Position numbers and translations under genes: made by a program | In this document: in pieces, positions 44,246-53,313 of the stretch | How the letters are laid out: the number at the start of each line of letters is the position of its first letter | How positions within the stretch are numbered: the stretch's first letter is position 1 | Notes under the pieces: model-generated | The model's database searches: none | Told to the model about the DNA's origin: nothing | What the model saw: the letters and a program-made list of their open reading frames with translations, nothing else | Assembly (NCBI GenBank): GCA_023231005.1 | Contig: JALNWG010000015.1 | Span: 1 to 64,000, forward strand | From: Bacteroidales bacterium | GTDB taxonomy: Bacteria; Bacteroidota; Bacteroidia; Bacteroidales; FEN-979 | Reading direction: 5' to 3' | DNA length: 64,000 nt

Positions 44246-45337
44246 TTATTTTTTTGTGGTTCTGTTGCGGAAGTGCCTGGAATCGCCCCACTCCCCGTAT
44301 GCAATTTGATCTCCGGCCATGTGGATTCGGATTTCCAGGCAATTTTTACACTCAGAAGCTTCTTCGTCGAGACAAGGTTTATTTTCATAAAGGAGGTAAT
44401 CCTGACGGTATTTTACCGGGGTAAGATTGGGCATGATCACATTGGCTCCAACCATTAAAGCCTTTTCTCTTCCCTGTGGATCAATGGTTTGCATGGCGGT
44501 GGTTGCGGCAATATTGATATCTTTCATCATGATCCGCAAAATGGCGATCATTTTTAGTGAAAGGTCAAACCGTTCCTGGAGGGGCAGCAAGGTATCTCGG
44601 TATTGATATAAAGGAGTATCAATATGCTCAATATAGGGCCCCATTCCAACCATATCTACATCAAAATCCCGGAAGAACAGGAGATCATCGGCCAGATCGG
44701 AGATTGTTTGAAAAGGCAACCCTATCATGACCCCGGTACCTACCTGATATCCGACTTGCCGCAATGTTTGTAAAGCCAATAACCGCTGCTGGTAATTATG
44801 ATGAATATTATCGGGATGGAGTTTTTTATACAATACCGGGTTCGATACTTCGATTCGCAATAAATATCGGTGGGCACCGGCTTCAAACCAACGCCTGTAT
44901 GTCTCTTCACGCTGTTCCCCAAGGGATAGGGTTATATGAAGTTTCCCCTTTGTCAGAAACTGAATCTTTTTTAACAATCCTTCTATTTTAGAAACAAAGG
45001 TCTTGTTGGTCCGCTCGCCCGATTGAATTACTAGAGAGCCATAATTGTTGGAAAATGCATAATCCACGGCTTCCATCACCTCTTCATCGGTGAGTTGATA
45101 TCGCGTAAATTGTTTATTCCCAGCCCGGATTCCACAATAATAACAGTTCTTGGAGCAAAAATTGGCATACTCTATCAACCCCCGGAAATAGACTTTATGA
45201 CCGACAAATAACTCCTTTGTCGCTTTTGATTTTTCAAATATTGTCTGACGTTCTTCTCCTTTCGACTCAAGCAAATATTGCAAGTCTGTTTTGGAAAAGT
45301 TGTTTTTTTTTAATATTTTTTCAACACTTAACATCAT
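44246..45337 (-). CDS. hydE: [FeFe]-hydrogenase maturation radical SAM protein HydE
   Basis: The 363-residue radical SAM enzyme has the cluster motif CSKNCYYCGIR, VIQSGERT, and a second set of cysteines near the C-terminus (CLDEEASECKNC). HydE takes part in building the dithiomethylamine-bearing diiron site of [FeFe] hydrogenase, together with HydF and HydG, neither of which is in this window. Its presence implies that the organism makes or uses H2. A biotin-synthase-like or PylB relative is less likely given the GVMIGLPFQTISDLADDL segment and length. Confidence 0.9.
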   Translation of the reverse strand: MMLSVEKILKKNNFSKTDLQYLLESKGEERQTIFEKSKATKELFVGHKVYFRGLIEYANFCSKNCYYCGIRAGNKQFTRYQLTDEEVMEAVDYAFSNNYGSLVIQSGERTNKTFVSKIEGLLKKIQFLTKGKLHITLSLGEQREETYRRWFEAGAHRYLLRIEVSNPVLYKKLHPDNIHHNYQQRLLALQTLRQVGYQVGTGVMIGLPFQTISDLADDLLFFRDFDVDMVGMGPYIEHIDTPLYQYRDTLLPLQERFDLSLKMIAILRIMMKDINIAATTAMQTIDPQGREKALMVGANVIMPNLTPVKYRQDYLLYENKPCLDEEASECKNCLEIRIHMAGDQIAYGEWGDSRHFRNRTTKK

Positions 45338-45393
45338 CGGGGTGTAAAATTCAATATTTTAGCCATTGACATTAAAATACGTTGCAAAATTAC

Positions 45394-45401
45394 TATATTT
45401 A
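45394..45401 (+). promoter_or_regulatory. Possible -7 promoter box TATATTTA of the LytTR regulator gene
   Basis: A near-match to TAnnTTTG, 25 bases before the ATG, in an AT-rich region. Confidence 0.35.
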
Positions 45402-45426
45402 GCTGACAATAAATAAACTTCTCCTT

Positions 45427-46185
45427 ATGGATAAAACAACGAAGATCGTATTGATTGATGATGATAAAACGGTCATTCTTTCACTTAGTACTTTACTCGC
45501 AACACAATTCCATAACATGGAAGTAGTTGGGGTTGCTCATGGTGTTCGGGAGGGAATTCAACTGATTGATTCAACAACGCCGGATTTGGTGTTTCTTGAT
45601 ATCAACATGCCGGATGGTGAAGGTTTTGAAGTGATTGAACGGGTTACCTATAAAAATTTCCAGGTTATTTTTATTACCGCATTCGATAAGTATGCTGTCC
45701 GCGCTTTTGAATTTTCAGCTCTCCATTACCTCATCAAACCAGTTACACTGGAAATGCTGGAGTCGGCAATCAACCGGTACAAAGATGTAAAAGTCGATGA
45801 AATAGACAACCGTTTAAATGTACTGCGCGACTCTTTGAAAAGTAAAAATGAAAAGATCATTATCCCTTCCACCGATGGCTTGAATATTGTTAAGTTAAGT
45901 GATATAATCCGGCTCGAAGCAAGTGATGTTTATACCCTCTTTTTCATGGCAAACGGACAACGGTTTGTTGCTTCCAAACCATTAAACAACTACGAAAGAA
46001 TTCTGGAAGATCTTCCGTTTTCACGTGTTCATAGCAAACATCTGATCAATCTCATGTATATTAAACGATATATTAAAGGGAAAGGTGGTTCCGTTATTCT
46101 TGAAGACAATACCGAGGTGGAAGTTTCGGTTCGGAAAAAAGCTGATTTTATTGAGAAATTGAAGAATTTTGCCAGGTTTGTTTAG
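45427..46185 (+). CDS. LytTR-family response regulator
   Basis: The 252-residue protein has a receiver domain over residues 5-120 (acidic triad IDDD, phospho-acceptor Asp58 in LVFLDINMP, Lys in LIKPV) and a C-terminal LytTR DNA-binding domain over about 145-245 (IRLEASDVYTLFF, FSRVHSKHLINL). Such regulators usually pair with a membrane histidine kinase of the LytS/YehU type. No kinase gene is adjacent, so it is an orphan by position. It is a single gene between hydE (divergent) and ychF (convergent). Confidence 0.92.
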   Translation: MDKTTKIVLIDDDKTVILSLSTLLATQFHNMEVVGVAHGVREGIQLIDSTTPDLVFLDINMPDGEGFEVIERVTYKNFQVIFITAFDKYAVRAFEFSALHYLIKPVTLEMLESAINRYKDVKVDEIDNRLNVLRDSLKSKNEKIIIPSTDGLNIVKLSDIIRLEASDVYTLFFMANGQRFVASKPLNNYERILEDLPFSRVHSKHLINLMYIKRYIKGKGGSVILEDNTEVEVSVRKKADFIEKLKNFARFV

Positions 46186-46205
46186 ACAGACCTAAAGGAC
46201 AATTA

Positions 46206-47297
46206 CTATACATTAAACCGGATGTGAAGGATATCCCCATCTCCGATTACATAATTTTTTCCTTCAACATTTAATTTTCCGTTTTCCTTACAGGCAAGTT
46301 CGCTTTTAAGCGTGATAAAATCATCGTATTTCATAACTTCAGCGCGGATGAACCCACGTTCAAGGTCGCTGTGAATCACCCCAGCCGCTTGTGGTGCCGT
46401 CATCCCTTTTTTGATGGTCCAAGCTCTGACCTCTTTGGGACCTGCCGTGAAAAAACATTGCAGGTCTAGCAAATGGAAGGCAGTTCTTACCAAACGGTTA
46501 ACGCCGGGTTCTGTAAGACCGGCATCCGATAAAAAGGCCAACCGGTCCTCTGGGTTTTCCAACTCGGCGATTTCGGCTTCCATTTTTCCGGCAATGATCA
46601 GGACTTCGGCATTTTCACCGGAAAGGGAATCCATGAACCGAGTGGTGTATTGATTCCCTTTGAGGGCAGAAGTATCATCCACATTGCAAACATACATTAC
46701 CGGTTTGTCGCTTAGCAGGAATAAATCGTCGGTAAATTTTCGATCCTCCTCAGAAACCTGAGCTGTACGTGCGGGTTGAAAAGATTCGAGATGGGATTTA
46801 AGGTGCTGCAATACCTCGAGCCCGCGCTTGGCATCTTTATCACCCGCCTTGATCAGCCTTTCCATCCTCGTAATCTTTTTCTCCACCGACTCCAGATCCT
46901 TAATTCCCAACTCCAGATCCACAATTTCTTTGTCGCGTATTGCATCCACCGACCCTTCGATATGGGGAAGGAGAGGGTCATCAAAACACCGCACTACATG
47001 AATCAGGGCATCCACATTCCGGATATCAGAGAGAAATTTATTGCCTTCTGTATGACTTCCTCCTTTGGAAAGCCCGGGGATGTCGACCATTTCAATAGTC
47101 GCAGTAACAATTTTTGCGGATTTAATAAGTGCATCGATAGCAAACAGGCGCGGATCAGGCACATTGATTATCCCGAGGTTTGACTTGGTCCCTGAAAAAG
47201 CAGCCTGATGAGTCTCTGCACGATTGCTTGAGATACAATTAAATAAAGTTGTCTTCCCGGAACCGGAAAGCCCGATAATTCCACATTTTAACGGCAT
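46206..47297 (-). CDS. ychF: Redox-regulated ATPase YchF
   Basis: The 363-residue P-loop protein of the Obg family has GLSGSGKTTLFN, DIPGLSKGGSHTEGN and a C-terminal TGS domain (ending GDILHIRF). The guanine-specificity NKxD motif is replaced (NVDDTS), as in YchF/OLA1, which prefer ATP. It associates with ribosomes and negatively regulates oxidative-stress responses in other bacteria. The P-loop carries SGSGKT rather than the commoner PNVGKS form. It is divergent from rpsA. Confidence 0.95.
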   Translation of the reverse strand: MPLKCGIIGLSGSGKTTLFNCISSNRAETHQAAFSGTKSNLGIINVPDPRLFAIDALIKSAKIVTATIEMVDIPGLSKGGSHTEGNKFLSDIRNVDALIHVVRCFDDPLLPHIEGSVDAIRDKEIVDLELGIKDLESVEKKITRMERLIKAGDKDAKRGLEVLQHLKSHLESFQPARTAQVSEEDRKFTDDLFLLSDKPVMYVCNVDDTSALKGNQYTTRFMDSLSGENAEVLIIAGKMEAEIAELENPEDRLAFLSDAGLTEPGVNRLVRTAFHLLDLQCFFTAGPKEVRAWTIKKGMTAPQAAGVIHSDLERGFIRAEVMKYDDFITLKSELACKENGKLNVEGKNYVIGDGDILHIRFNV

Positions 47298-47317
47298 GAA
47301 TGATAAAAATTAAGGTG

Positions 47318-47325
47318 CAAAGATA
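47318..47325 (-). promoter_or_regulatory. -7 promoter box TATCTTTG of ychF
   Basis: An exact TAnnTTTG match on the minus strand, 21 bases before the ychF ATG. Confidence 0.6.
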
Positions 47326-47377
47326 AGGAAATCAGCGTAATTAAAACCGTATATTTTGGCAATCGTAAATTCTTTCT

Positions 47378-47385
47378 TACCTTTG
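47378..47385 (+). promoter_or_regulatory. Promoter of rpsA: TTTG-N19-TACCTTTG
   Basis: The -7 box TACCTTTG is preceded at exactly 19 bases by TTTG (47355-47358), the full Bacteroidetes housekeeping consensus. The leader to the rpsA ATG is about 110 bases and contains a 33-codon frame. Confidence 0.75.
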
Positions 47386-47408
47386 CACCCCATTTTGTCA
47401 GGGGTGAA

Positions 47409-47510
47409 ATGGAAAATCGTTCTTTATTTGAATTCCCTGAAAATAAACCAAATGTTAAACCCGGTTGGCGCAATCGCGCTGCCACAAAGCAAAAAGTAAA
47501 TGACTCCTGA
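47409..47510 (+). CDS. Small upstream ORF overlapping the rpsA start
   Basis: A 33-codon frame (starting MENRSLFEFPENKPN, ending in a basic ATKQKVNDS tail) begins with ATG preceded by AGGGGTGAA. It ends with TGA at 47508-47510, 11 bases inside rpsA. It lies wholly in the rpsA leader downstream of the promoter. I recognise no family. It may be a translated leader peptide that couples to or controls S1 synthesis, or merely a chance frame; the purine-rich run before the ATG and the overlap geometry favour translation. Confidence 0.45.
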   Translation: MENRSLFEFPENKPNVKPGWRNRAATKQKVNDS

Positions 47511-49584
47511 AGAAAACAATGTAAACATGGAGCAGAATGCTGAACCCAATGTTGAAAAAATTGTAAACACTGAACCAGTAGCTTCCGATGTAGAAGCGGT
47601 GAAAACAGAAATCCCGGTCGAACCAGTCGCTGAACCCATTAATCAGCCTGTTGCAGAAGCCGTACCTGTTGAACCTGAATCAAAGCCAAAAAGACATCGT
47701 CCTTCTAATGAAGATCTGAAGAATTTTGATTGGGACGCAATCGGAAAAAAACACGAAATTTATTCCAATGATGAACGCCGTAAACTGGAAGATGTTTATG
47801 ACCAAACACTCCGCGCAATTCAGGATCACGAAGTGATCGAAGGAACGGTGGTTACCATGACCAACCGCGAAGTAGTAGTGAATATCGGCTTCAAATCCGA
47901 TGGGGTTATTCAAATCAATGAATTCCGTTATAATCCGGATTTGAAAATCGGAGATAAAGTTGAAGTATACGTAGAAAATCAGGAAGATACTAGTGGTCAG
48001 TTGCTCCTTTCCCATAAAAAAGCCAGAATCCTTAAATCCTGGGAACGCATCAATGATGCTTATGAGAAACAAGAAATCATTAAAGGTTATGTGAAATCCC
48101 GTACCAAAGGCGGCTTGATCGTTGATATTTTTGGTATCGAAGCCTTCCTTCCCGGATCGCAGATTGATGTAAAACCCATCCGCGATTACGATGTTTTCGT
48201 GGATAAAGTAATGGAATTCAAGGTTGTAAAAATCAACCATGAATACAAAAATGTAGTGGTTTCCCATAAAGCACTGATCGAAGATGAACTGGAAGCCCAA
48301 AAAGCAGAGATCATTAAAAAGCTTGAAAAAGGACAGATCCTCGAAGGTACTGTTAAAAATATCACCAGCTATGGCGTATTTGTTGACCTCGGTGGAGTAG
48401 ATGGTCTTATCCATATTACCGACTTAAGCTGGGGACGTATCAACCACCCCGAAGAAATCGTAAAACTGGATCAGAAAATCAAAGTCGTTATTCTTGATTT
48501 TGATGATAATAAAAAACGAATTGCCCTTGGTTTGAAACAATTGACCCCGCACCCCTGGGATTCCCTTGACCAGAACCTTAAAATTGGTGACAAGGTAAAA
48601 GGTAAGGTTGTTGTAATTGCCGATTATGGTGCATTTGTAGAAATTACTACGGGCGTTGAAGGTCTGATCCACGTTTCTGAAATGTCGTGGTCACAACACC
48701 TCCGTACCGCCCATGATTTCCTTAAAGTTGGTCAGGAAGTTGAAGCTGTCATCCTTACCCTTGATCGCGAAGAACGTAAAATGTCGATGGGTATCAAACA
48801 ATTAATTCCAGATCCCTGGGCTAATATCAAGGAAAAATATCCCCTTAAGTCGAAACATACTGCTACCGTCCGCAATTTTACCAACTTCGGTATTTTTGTT
48901 GAACTGGAAGAGGGTGTAGATGGATTGATCCATATTTCCGATTTGAGTTGGTCAAAGAAAATCAAGCATCCTGCAGAATTTACCAAGATCGGTGAAACCA
49001 TCGAAGTGATTGTTCTGGATGTGGATGTGGATAACCGTAGACTCAGTCTGGGACATAAACAATTAGAAGAAAATCCCTGGGATGTTTTCGAAAGTGTTTT
49101 TGCCATCGGATCGGTACATAAGGGTACCATTGTCAGTATGAACGATAAAGGTGCCATTGTGGCACTTCCTTATGGTGTTGAGGGTTTTGCCCCGCTTCGT
49201 CATCTTGGCAAGGAAGACAATACCCAGGCTAGAGAAGAAGAGGCCTTGGATTTCAAGGTGATCGAATTTTCTAAGGAAAATAAGAAGATCATCCTTTCTC
49301 ATAGCAAAATCCATCAGGATGAAGTAAATGCTGAACGGAATAAGGAAGCTAAAACCGGCTTGAAAACCGAAAAAGATACCAAGAAAGCGGTCAAGAAAAT
49401 AAAAGACAACCTGGAGAAGACGACCCTTGGCGATATCGAATCTTTAGCTAACCTGAAAGCCGATATGGTTGCTGCAGAAGAAAAAGCAGCCGCTAAAAAA
49501 CCAGCTAAAAAGGAAGAACCAAAACCTGAAGCTGAACCAAAACCTGAAGCTGAACCTGCTGCTGAAGAACCAACAGTAGAATAA
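47500..49584 (+). CDS. rpsA: 30S ribosomal protein S1
   Basis: The 694-residue protein has an acidic N-terminal extension (residues 1-60, rich in Glu, Pro and Val) and six S1 RNA-binding domains over about 105-610, several with the signature YGVFVDLGGVDGLIHITDLSW. An Ala/Lys/Glu/Pro-rich tail ends in two copies of a KPEAEP unit coded by an 18-base repeat. S1 guides mRNA to the ribosome, which matters in Bacteroidetes where Shine-Dalgarno pairing is weak. It is longer than E. coli S1 (557 residues) at both ends. A hairpin inside the next gene probably ends its transcript. Confidence 0.97.
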   Translation: MTPEENNVNMEQNAEPNVEKIVNTEPVASDVEAVKTEIPVEPVAEPINQPVAEAVPVEPESKPKRHRPSNEDLKNFDWDAIGKKHEIYSNDERRKLEDVYDQTLRAIQDHEVIEGTVVTMTNREVVVNIGFKSDGVIQINEFRYNPDLKIGDKVEVYVENQEDTSGQLLLSHKKARILKSWERINDAYEKQEIIKGYVKSRTKGGLIVDIFGIEAFLPGSQIDVKPIRDYDVFVDKVMEFKVVKINHEYKNVVVSHKALIEDELEAQKAEIIKKLEKGQILEGTVKNITSYGVFVDLGGVDGLIHITDLSWGRINHPEEIVKLDQKIKVVILDFDDNKKRIALGLKQLTPHPWDSLDQNLKIGDKVKGKVVVIADYGAFVEITTGVEGLIHVSEMSWSQHLRTAHDFLKVGQEVEAVILTLDREERKMSMGIKQLIPDPWANIKEKYPLKSKHTATVRNFTNFGIFVELEEGVDGLIHISDLSWSKKIKHPAEFTKIGETIEVIVLDVDVDNRRLSLGHKQLEENPWDVFESVFAIGSVHKGTIVSMNDKGAIVALPYGVEGFAPLRHLGKEDNTQAREEEALDFKVIEFSKENKKIILSHSKIHQDEVNAERNKEAKTGLKTEKDTKKAVKKIKDNLEKTTLGDIESLANLKADMVAAEEKAAAKKPAKKEEPKPEAEPKPEAEPAAEEPTVE

Positions 49585-49590
49585 ACGGCC

Positions 49591-50379
49591 ATGACTTTTT
49601 CGTTGACAGTGCTTGGCAGCAGTGCTGCAATTCCGGCCAACGATCGAAATCTTAGCGCTCATTTGCTTAATGCAAATGAGCGCTTCTTTTTAATCGATTG
49701 CGGAGAAGGAACCCAGTTCCAACTGAGAAAATTTCATATCTCATTACAGAAAATACGGTATATCTTTATCAGTCATCTGCATGGTGATCATTATTTCGGA
49801 TTGATTGGCTTGCTCAACTCGATGCACCTCCTTGGGCGAAAAACAGAACTTCACCTTTTTGGCCCTCCCAGACTGATGGAAGTGTTAGATCTTCAAATGG
49901 AACTTTCACTGACCCGGTTGGTATTTCCCTTGGTTTTCCATCCATTGATTATGGATCAACATGTTTTAATACACGAAGACGATCATTTGTCTATTCATAG
50001 TTTTCCACTAAAACACGCTGTGCCAACTTGTGGTTTTATATTCCGTGAGAAAAACCCTCCGCGCAAAATCGTTATTCCACGTTCCTACGCCTATTGCAGC
50101 GACACTGTTTATACGGAGTCCATTATTCCATATATCTCCGGAGTTAAATTGTTATATCATGAGTCAACGTTTATGGAAGATCTGGCAGGAGCAGCAGCGG
50201 AAAAATTCCATACCACAGCTAAAGAGGCCGCTACACTCGCTCAAAAAGCACAGGTAACGAAGTTACTCCTTGGACATTTCTCAGCCAGATATGAAGATTT
50301 AACCCCTCTTCTTGAAGAAGCAAAATCTGTTTTTTTTGAATCTTACGTTGCACAAGAAGGAACATCCCTTGAAATCTGA
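49591..50379 (+). CDS. rnz: Ribonuclease Z
   Basis: The 262-residue metallo-beta-lactamase-fold protein has LIDCGEGTQFQL, the zinc motif SHLHGDH (His62, His64, Asp66, His67), YCSDTVYTE, HTTAKEAATLA and GHFSARYED. These are all diagnostic for RNase Z, which cuts the 3' trailer from tRNA precursors. It is shorter than the usual 300-310 residues, mainly through a smaller exosite region. It starts six bases after rpsA, but codons 22-31 encode a perfect hairpin with a T tract, so read-through from rpsA may be restricted. Confidence 0.93.
   Translation: MTFSLTVLGSSAAIPANDRNLSAHLLNANERFFLIDCGEGTQFQLRKFHISLQKIRYIFISHLHGDHYFGLIGLLNSMHLLGRKTELHLFGPPRLMEVLDLQMELSLTRLVFPLVFHPLIMDQHVLIHEDDHLSIHSFPLKHAVPTCGFIFREKNPPRKIVIPRSYAYCSDTVYTESIIPYISGVKLLYHESTFMEDLAGAAAEKFHTTAKEAATLAQKAQVTKLLLGHFSARYEDLTPLLEEAKSVFFESYVAQEGTSLEI
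49654..49691 (+). terminator. Intrinsic-terminator-like hairpin inside rnz
   Basis: AGCGCTCATTTGC (49654-49666) and GCAAATGAGCGCT (49672-49684) form a perfect 13-bp stem with a five-base loop, followed by TCTTTTT. It lies 70 bases after the rpsA stop and wholly within rnz codons 22-34. Confidence 0.65.
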
Positions 50380-50415
50380 CGGAAAACTCCTTTAAATAGA
50401 TTCAGCCCCATTTCG

Positions 50416-53313
50416 CTATTTTTTTATGGCTTCATACAGAATCTCTATTGGATGGTATGCTGTATGACCGGTTCCATCTTTAATTTGATTTCTGCAGGAA
50501 GTCCCTGGAGCAGCAATTATCACTTCAGTATCAGATTTTCGTATTTCCGGGAAAAGGATTAGCTCTCCTACTTTCATCGATACCTGATAATGCTCCTTTT
50601 CATATCCGAATGCCCCTGCCATGCCACAACATCCCGATTTGATCTCTTCCACCTGATAGTTGACAGGGATAGAAAGCATTTTTTTTGTGGATTCTACCGA
50701 AGCCAATGCTTTTTGATGACAATGACCATGAAGTTTGATTTGTTTCGACTCTGTGGTAAACAGAGAGGCGGGAGGCACGTTGCGAAGAATGAATTCATCA
50801 AACATCAGCGCGTTTTTTGCCAATTTTTGTGCCGCTTCCTGTAACGACCGGTCTGCCAGATCAGGATATTCATCACGGAAGGTTAGAATGGCTGATGGCT
50901 CAATTCCAATCAACGGAGTATCTTCCGTTATAAGATCTTTTAATTTATGAATGTTTTCATTTGCCAGTTTTTTTGCTCTTCTGATCAACCCTTTGGAAAG
51001 GAAGGTTCGTCCACTTTCTTCATGATCGGGAAGAATAACACGGTATCCAAAAATATTCAGCAGTTTGATCGCTTTCATGCCAATCTCCACATCATTGAAA
51101 TTAGAGAATTCATCGGCAAAGAGATATACAACTTTTGTAAGATCCTCTTTTTGCGGGTACTTTGCAGCCCAGGCCCGGAGCGTAGTTGAATATAGAAGCG
51201 GAATATTCCGCTCCGGGGCAAACCCAATGCACATTTTTGTAATTTCCGAGAAAAATTTATTTTTCTGAAAGAAATTAAAAAGTGATGGGACAAGGCTTCC
51301 CAATTTATTGATTCGGGTGATATTGGCGATGAGCCATGATCGGAATGGAACTCCATGAGCATCGTAATAATGTTGAAGAAATTCTGCTTTGAGTTTCGCT
51401 ATATCCACATTTGAAGGGCACTCGGATTTGCAGGCTTTGCAAGAGAGGCATAAATCCATCACCCCATAAATTTCGGGATGATCAAAGGGGTTAGCTTTTG
51501 TAGAATTGGTGAGAAACTCACGGAGGATATTTGCACGGGCGCGGGTAGTGGCTTGTTCGTCTTTTAGAGCCATATAAGAAGGACACATCCAGCGACCGGT
51601 TATGGGGGTGTTTCGGCAATCTCCCGAGCCATTGCATTGTTCTGCAGCTCTAAGGATTCCATGGCTTTTCGAAAAATCAAAGATCGTGGGAATATCTTTT
51701 CCCGGTTTTCCGGCTTCAAATCTAAGATGGGTATTCATCTTAGGAGTATCCACAATTTTATTGGGATTAAAGAGATGAAAGGGATCCCATAGTTGCTTAA
51801 TATCTTTAAGCAACTGATAATTTCTTTCTCCCAGCATCAACGGAATAAATTCACCCCTTAGCCGTCCGTCTCCATGTTCACCGGATAGGGAACCTTTGAA
51901 TTTTTTAACAAGATAAGCGGTTTCCAGCGCTACTGTATGGAAAAGCTCAACATCTCCAGGATCTTTCAGATTCAATACCGGACGAAGATGTAACTCGCCG
52001 GAACCAACATGAGCATAATACACACACGAAAGGCCATGACTGGAAAGCATCTGATCGAAAGCAGCAATATATTCCGGCAATACCGATGGATGCACCGCCG
52101 TATCTTCAGTTACCGGAACGGGTTTACGATCACCGGGATAATTTGACAGAACACCAAGACCTGCTTTCCTCAAGTCCCATACTTTTTTTACATCCGGAGG
52201 AAATACAATAGGAAAATGGTGCCCCAAACCATTGGCCCTAAGTTCAGCTTCAATTCTTTTGTATATTGAAGTGATCTCTTCTCTTGTTTGACGGGCAAAT
52301 TCAATAATCAGGATTGCACCCGGATCGCCTTCGATGAAAAAACGGTTCTGTCGTTGGGTGATGTTATCTTTGGTACAATCCATGATGGCTTTATCCATCA
52401 ATTCAACACTACCTGGTTCATATTTCAGAGCAATCAGATTGGCTTTTAATGCTTCGGTAACGCTGTGACAATGAACACAGATTAATGCTTTCTCTTTGGG
52501 GGGCAAGGGGACCAGGTTGAGTTTGATTTCGGTCATGAACATCAAAGTGCCTTCCGACCCTGCAATTAATTTGGAGAAGTTGAACGGTGCCCTGTCGAGC
52601 AGAAGATCAAGAGCATATCCTGTATTTCGACGGTGAATGGAGGGATCAGGATATTCGTTTCGGATGGATTCCTGATTTTCGGGATTTGAAAGGATTTCGT
52701 CAATTTGCCTGTAAATACGATTTTCAAGAGTATTCCCGATGCATTTCAGTTTAAATTCTGCTGGGGTGAGGGATTTAAACTCAACTTCCGAGCCATCGCT
52801 GAGGAACCCTTTTACAGAAATTACATGGTCACGGGTACTGCCATACAAAATCGAATGGGCCCCGCAGGAGTTATTCCCCACCATACCTCCCATCATACAC
52901 CGGCTCGAAGTACTCGTTTCTGGCCCGAAAAACAAACCTCTGTTTTCTACAGCTTTGTTCAACTCATCCAGGATCACTCCGGGTTGAACTCGGACCCAAT
53001 GCGCTGTGGCATTTATTTCCAGAATGCTGGTCATATAGCGTGATACATCTACCACCAACCCCGAACCAACCACCTGCCCGGCAAGAGAAGTGCCGGCAGT
53101 CCTCGGAATCAAGGAGATTTTTTCGGCATTTGCAAAAGCTATAAGCCGTGAAATATCCAGTTCGTTTTTCGGTCTGACAACACCCAACGGAATTTCCCGA
53201 TAAGCGGAAGCATCTGTGGCATAAAGTGTCCGGTAAACATCATCAAGATATACATCTCCTTCAAGTTGCGTGGAAAAATCTTTCAGTTTAGCCTGTTGTT
53301 CCTGGATTGTCAT
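50416..53313 (-). CDS. FAD-binding and iron-sulfur 2-hydroxyacid dehydrogenase (YdiJ/glycolate-oxidase type)
   Basis: The 965-residue protein joins four parts. A PCMH-type FAD domain covers residues 35-230 (PRTAGTSLAGQVVGSGLVVD, MMGGMVGNNSCGAHS). An FAD-oxidase C-terminal domain covers about 240-540 (HVGSGELHLRPVLN, GEHGDGRLRG). Next comes a ferredoxin-like segment (CLSCKACKSECPSNV), and two cysteine-rich CCG-type regions lie near the end (HGHCHQKALAS, SGCCGMAGAFGYE). Proteins of this type oxidise D-lactate, glycolate or D-2-hydroxyglutarate and pass electrons to quinone or another carrier. The exact acid is not readable from sequence. Its ATG overlaps the stop of the upstream hydrolase gene by one base. 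Confidence 0.88.
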   Translation of the reverse strand: MTIQEQQAKLKDFSTQLEGDVYLDDVYRTLYATDASAYREIPLGVVRPKNELDISRLIAFANAEKISLIPRTAGTSLAGQVVGSGLVVDVSRYMTSILEINATAHWVRVQPGVILDELNKAVENRGLFFGPETSTSSRCMMGGMVGNNSCGAHSILYGSTRDHVISVKGFLSDGSEVEFKSLTPAEFKLKCIGNTLENRIYRQIDEILSNPENQESIRNEYPDPSIHRRNTGYALDLLLDRAPFNFSKLIAGSEGTLMFMTEIKLNLVPLPPKEKALICVHCHSVTEALKANLIALKYEPGSVELMDKAIMDCTKDNITQRQNRFFIEGDPGAILIIEFARQTREEITSIYKRIEAELRANGLGHHFPIVFPPDVKKVWDLRKAGLGVLSNYPGDRKPVPVTEDTAVHPSVLPEYIAAFDQMLSSHGLSCVYYAHVGSGELHLRPVLNLKDPGDVELFHTVALETAYLVKKFKGSLSGEHGDGRLRGEFIPLMLGERNYQLLKDIKQLWDPFHLFNPNKIVDTPKMNTHLRFEAGKPGKDIPTIFDFSKSHGILRAAEQCNGSGDCRNTPITGRWMCPSYMALKDEQATTRARANILREFLTNSTKANPFDHPEIYGVMDLCLSCKACKSECPSNVDIAKLKAEFLQHYYDAHGVPFRSWLIANITRINKLGSLVPSLFNFFQKNKFFSEITKMCIGFAPERNIPLLYSTTLRAWAAKYPQKEDLTKVVYLFADEFSNFNDVEIGMKAIKLLNIFGYRVILPDHEESGRTFLSKGLIRRAKKLANENIHKLKDLITEDTPLIGIEPSAILTFRDEYPDLADRSLQEAAQKLAKNALMFDEFILRNVPPASLFTTESKQIKLHGHCHQKALASVESTKKMLSIPVNYQVEEIKSGCCGMAGAFGYEKEHYQVSMKVGELILFPEIRKSDTEVIIAAPGTSCRNQIKDGTGHTAYHPIEILYEAIKK

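Noticed and set aside
47680..48414. 244-codon minus-strand frame
   Set aside because: It is antisense to the S1 repeats of rpsA, and its Phe/Ile-rich translation is the mirror of Lys/Glu/Asp codons.
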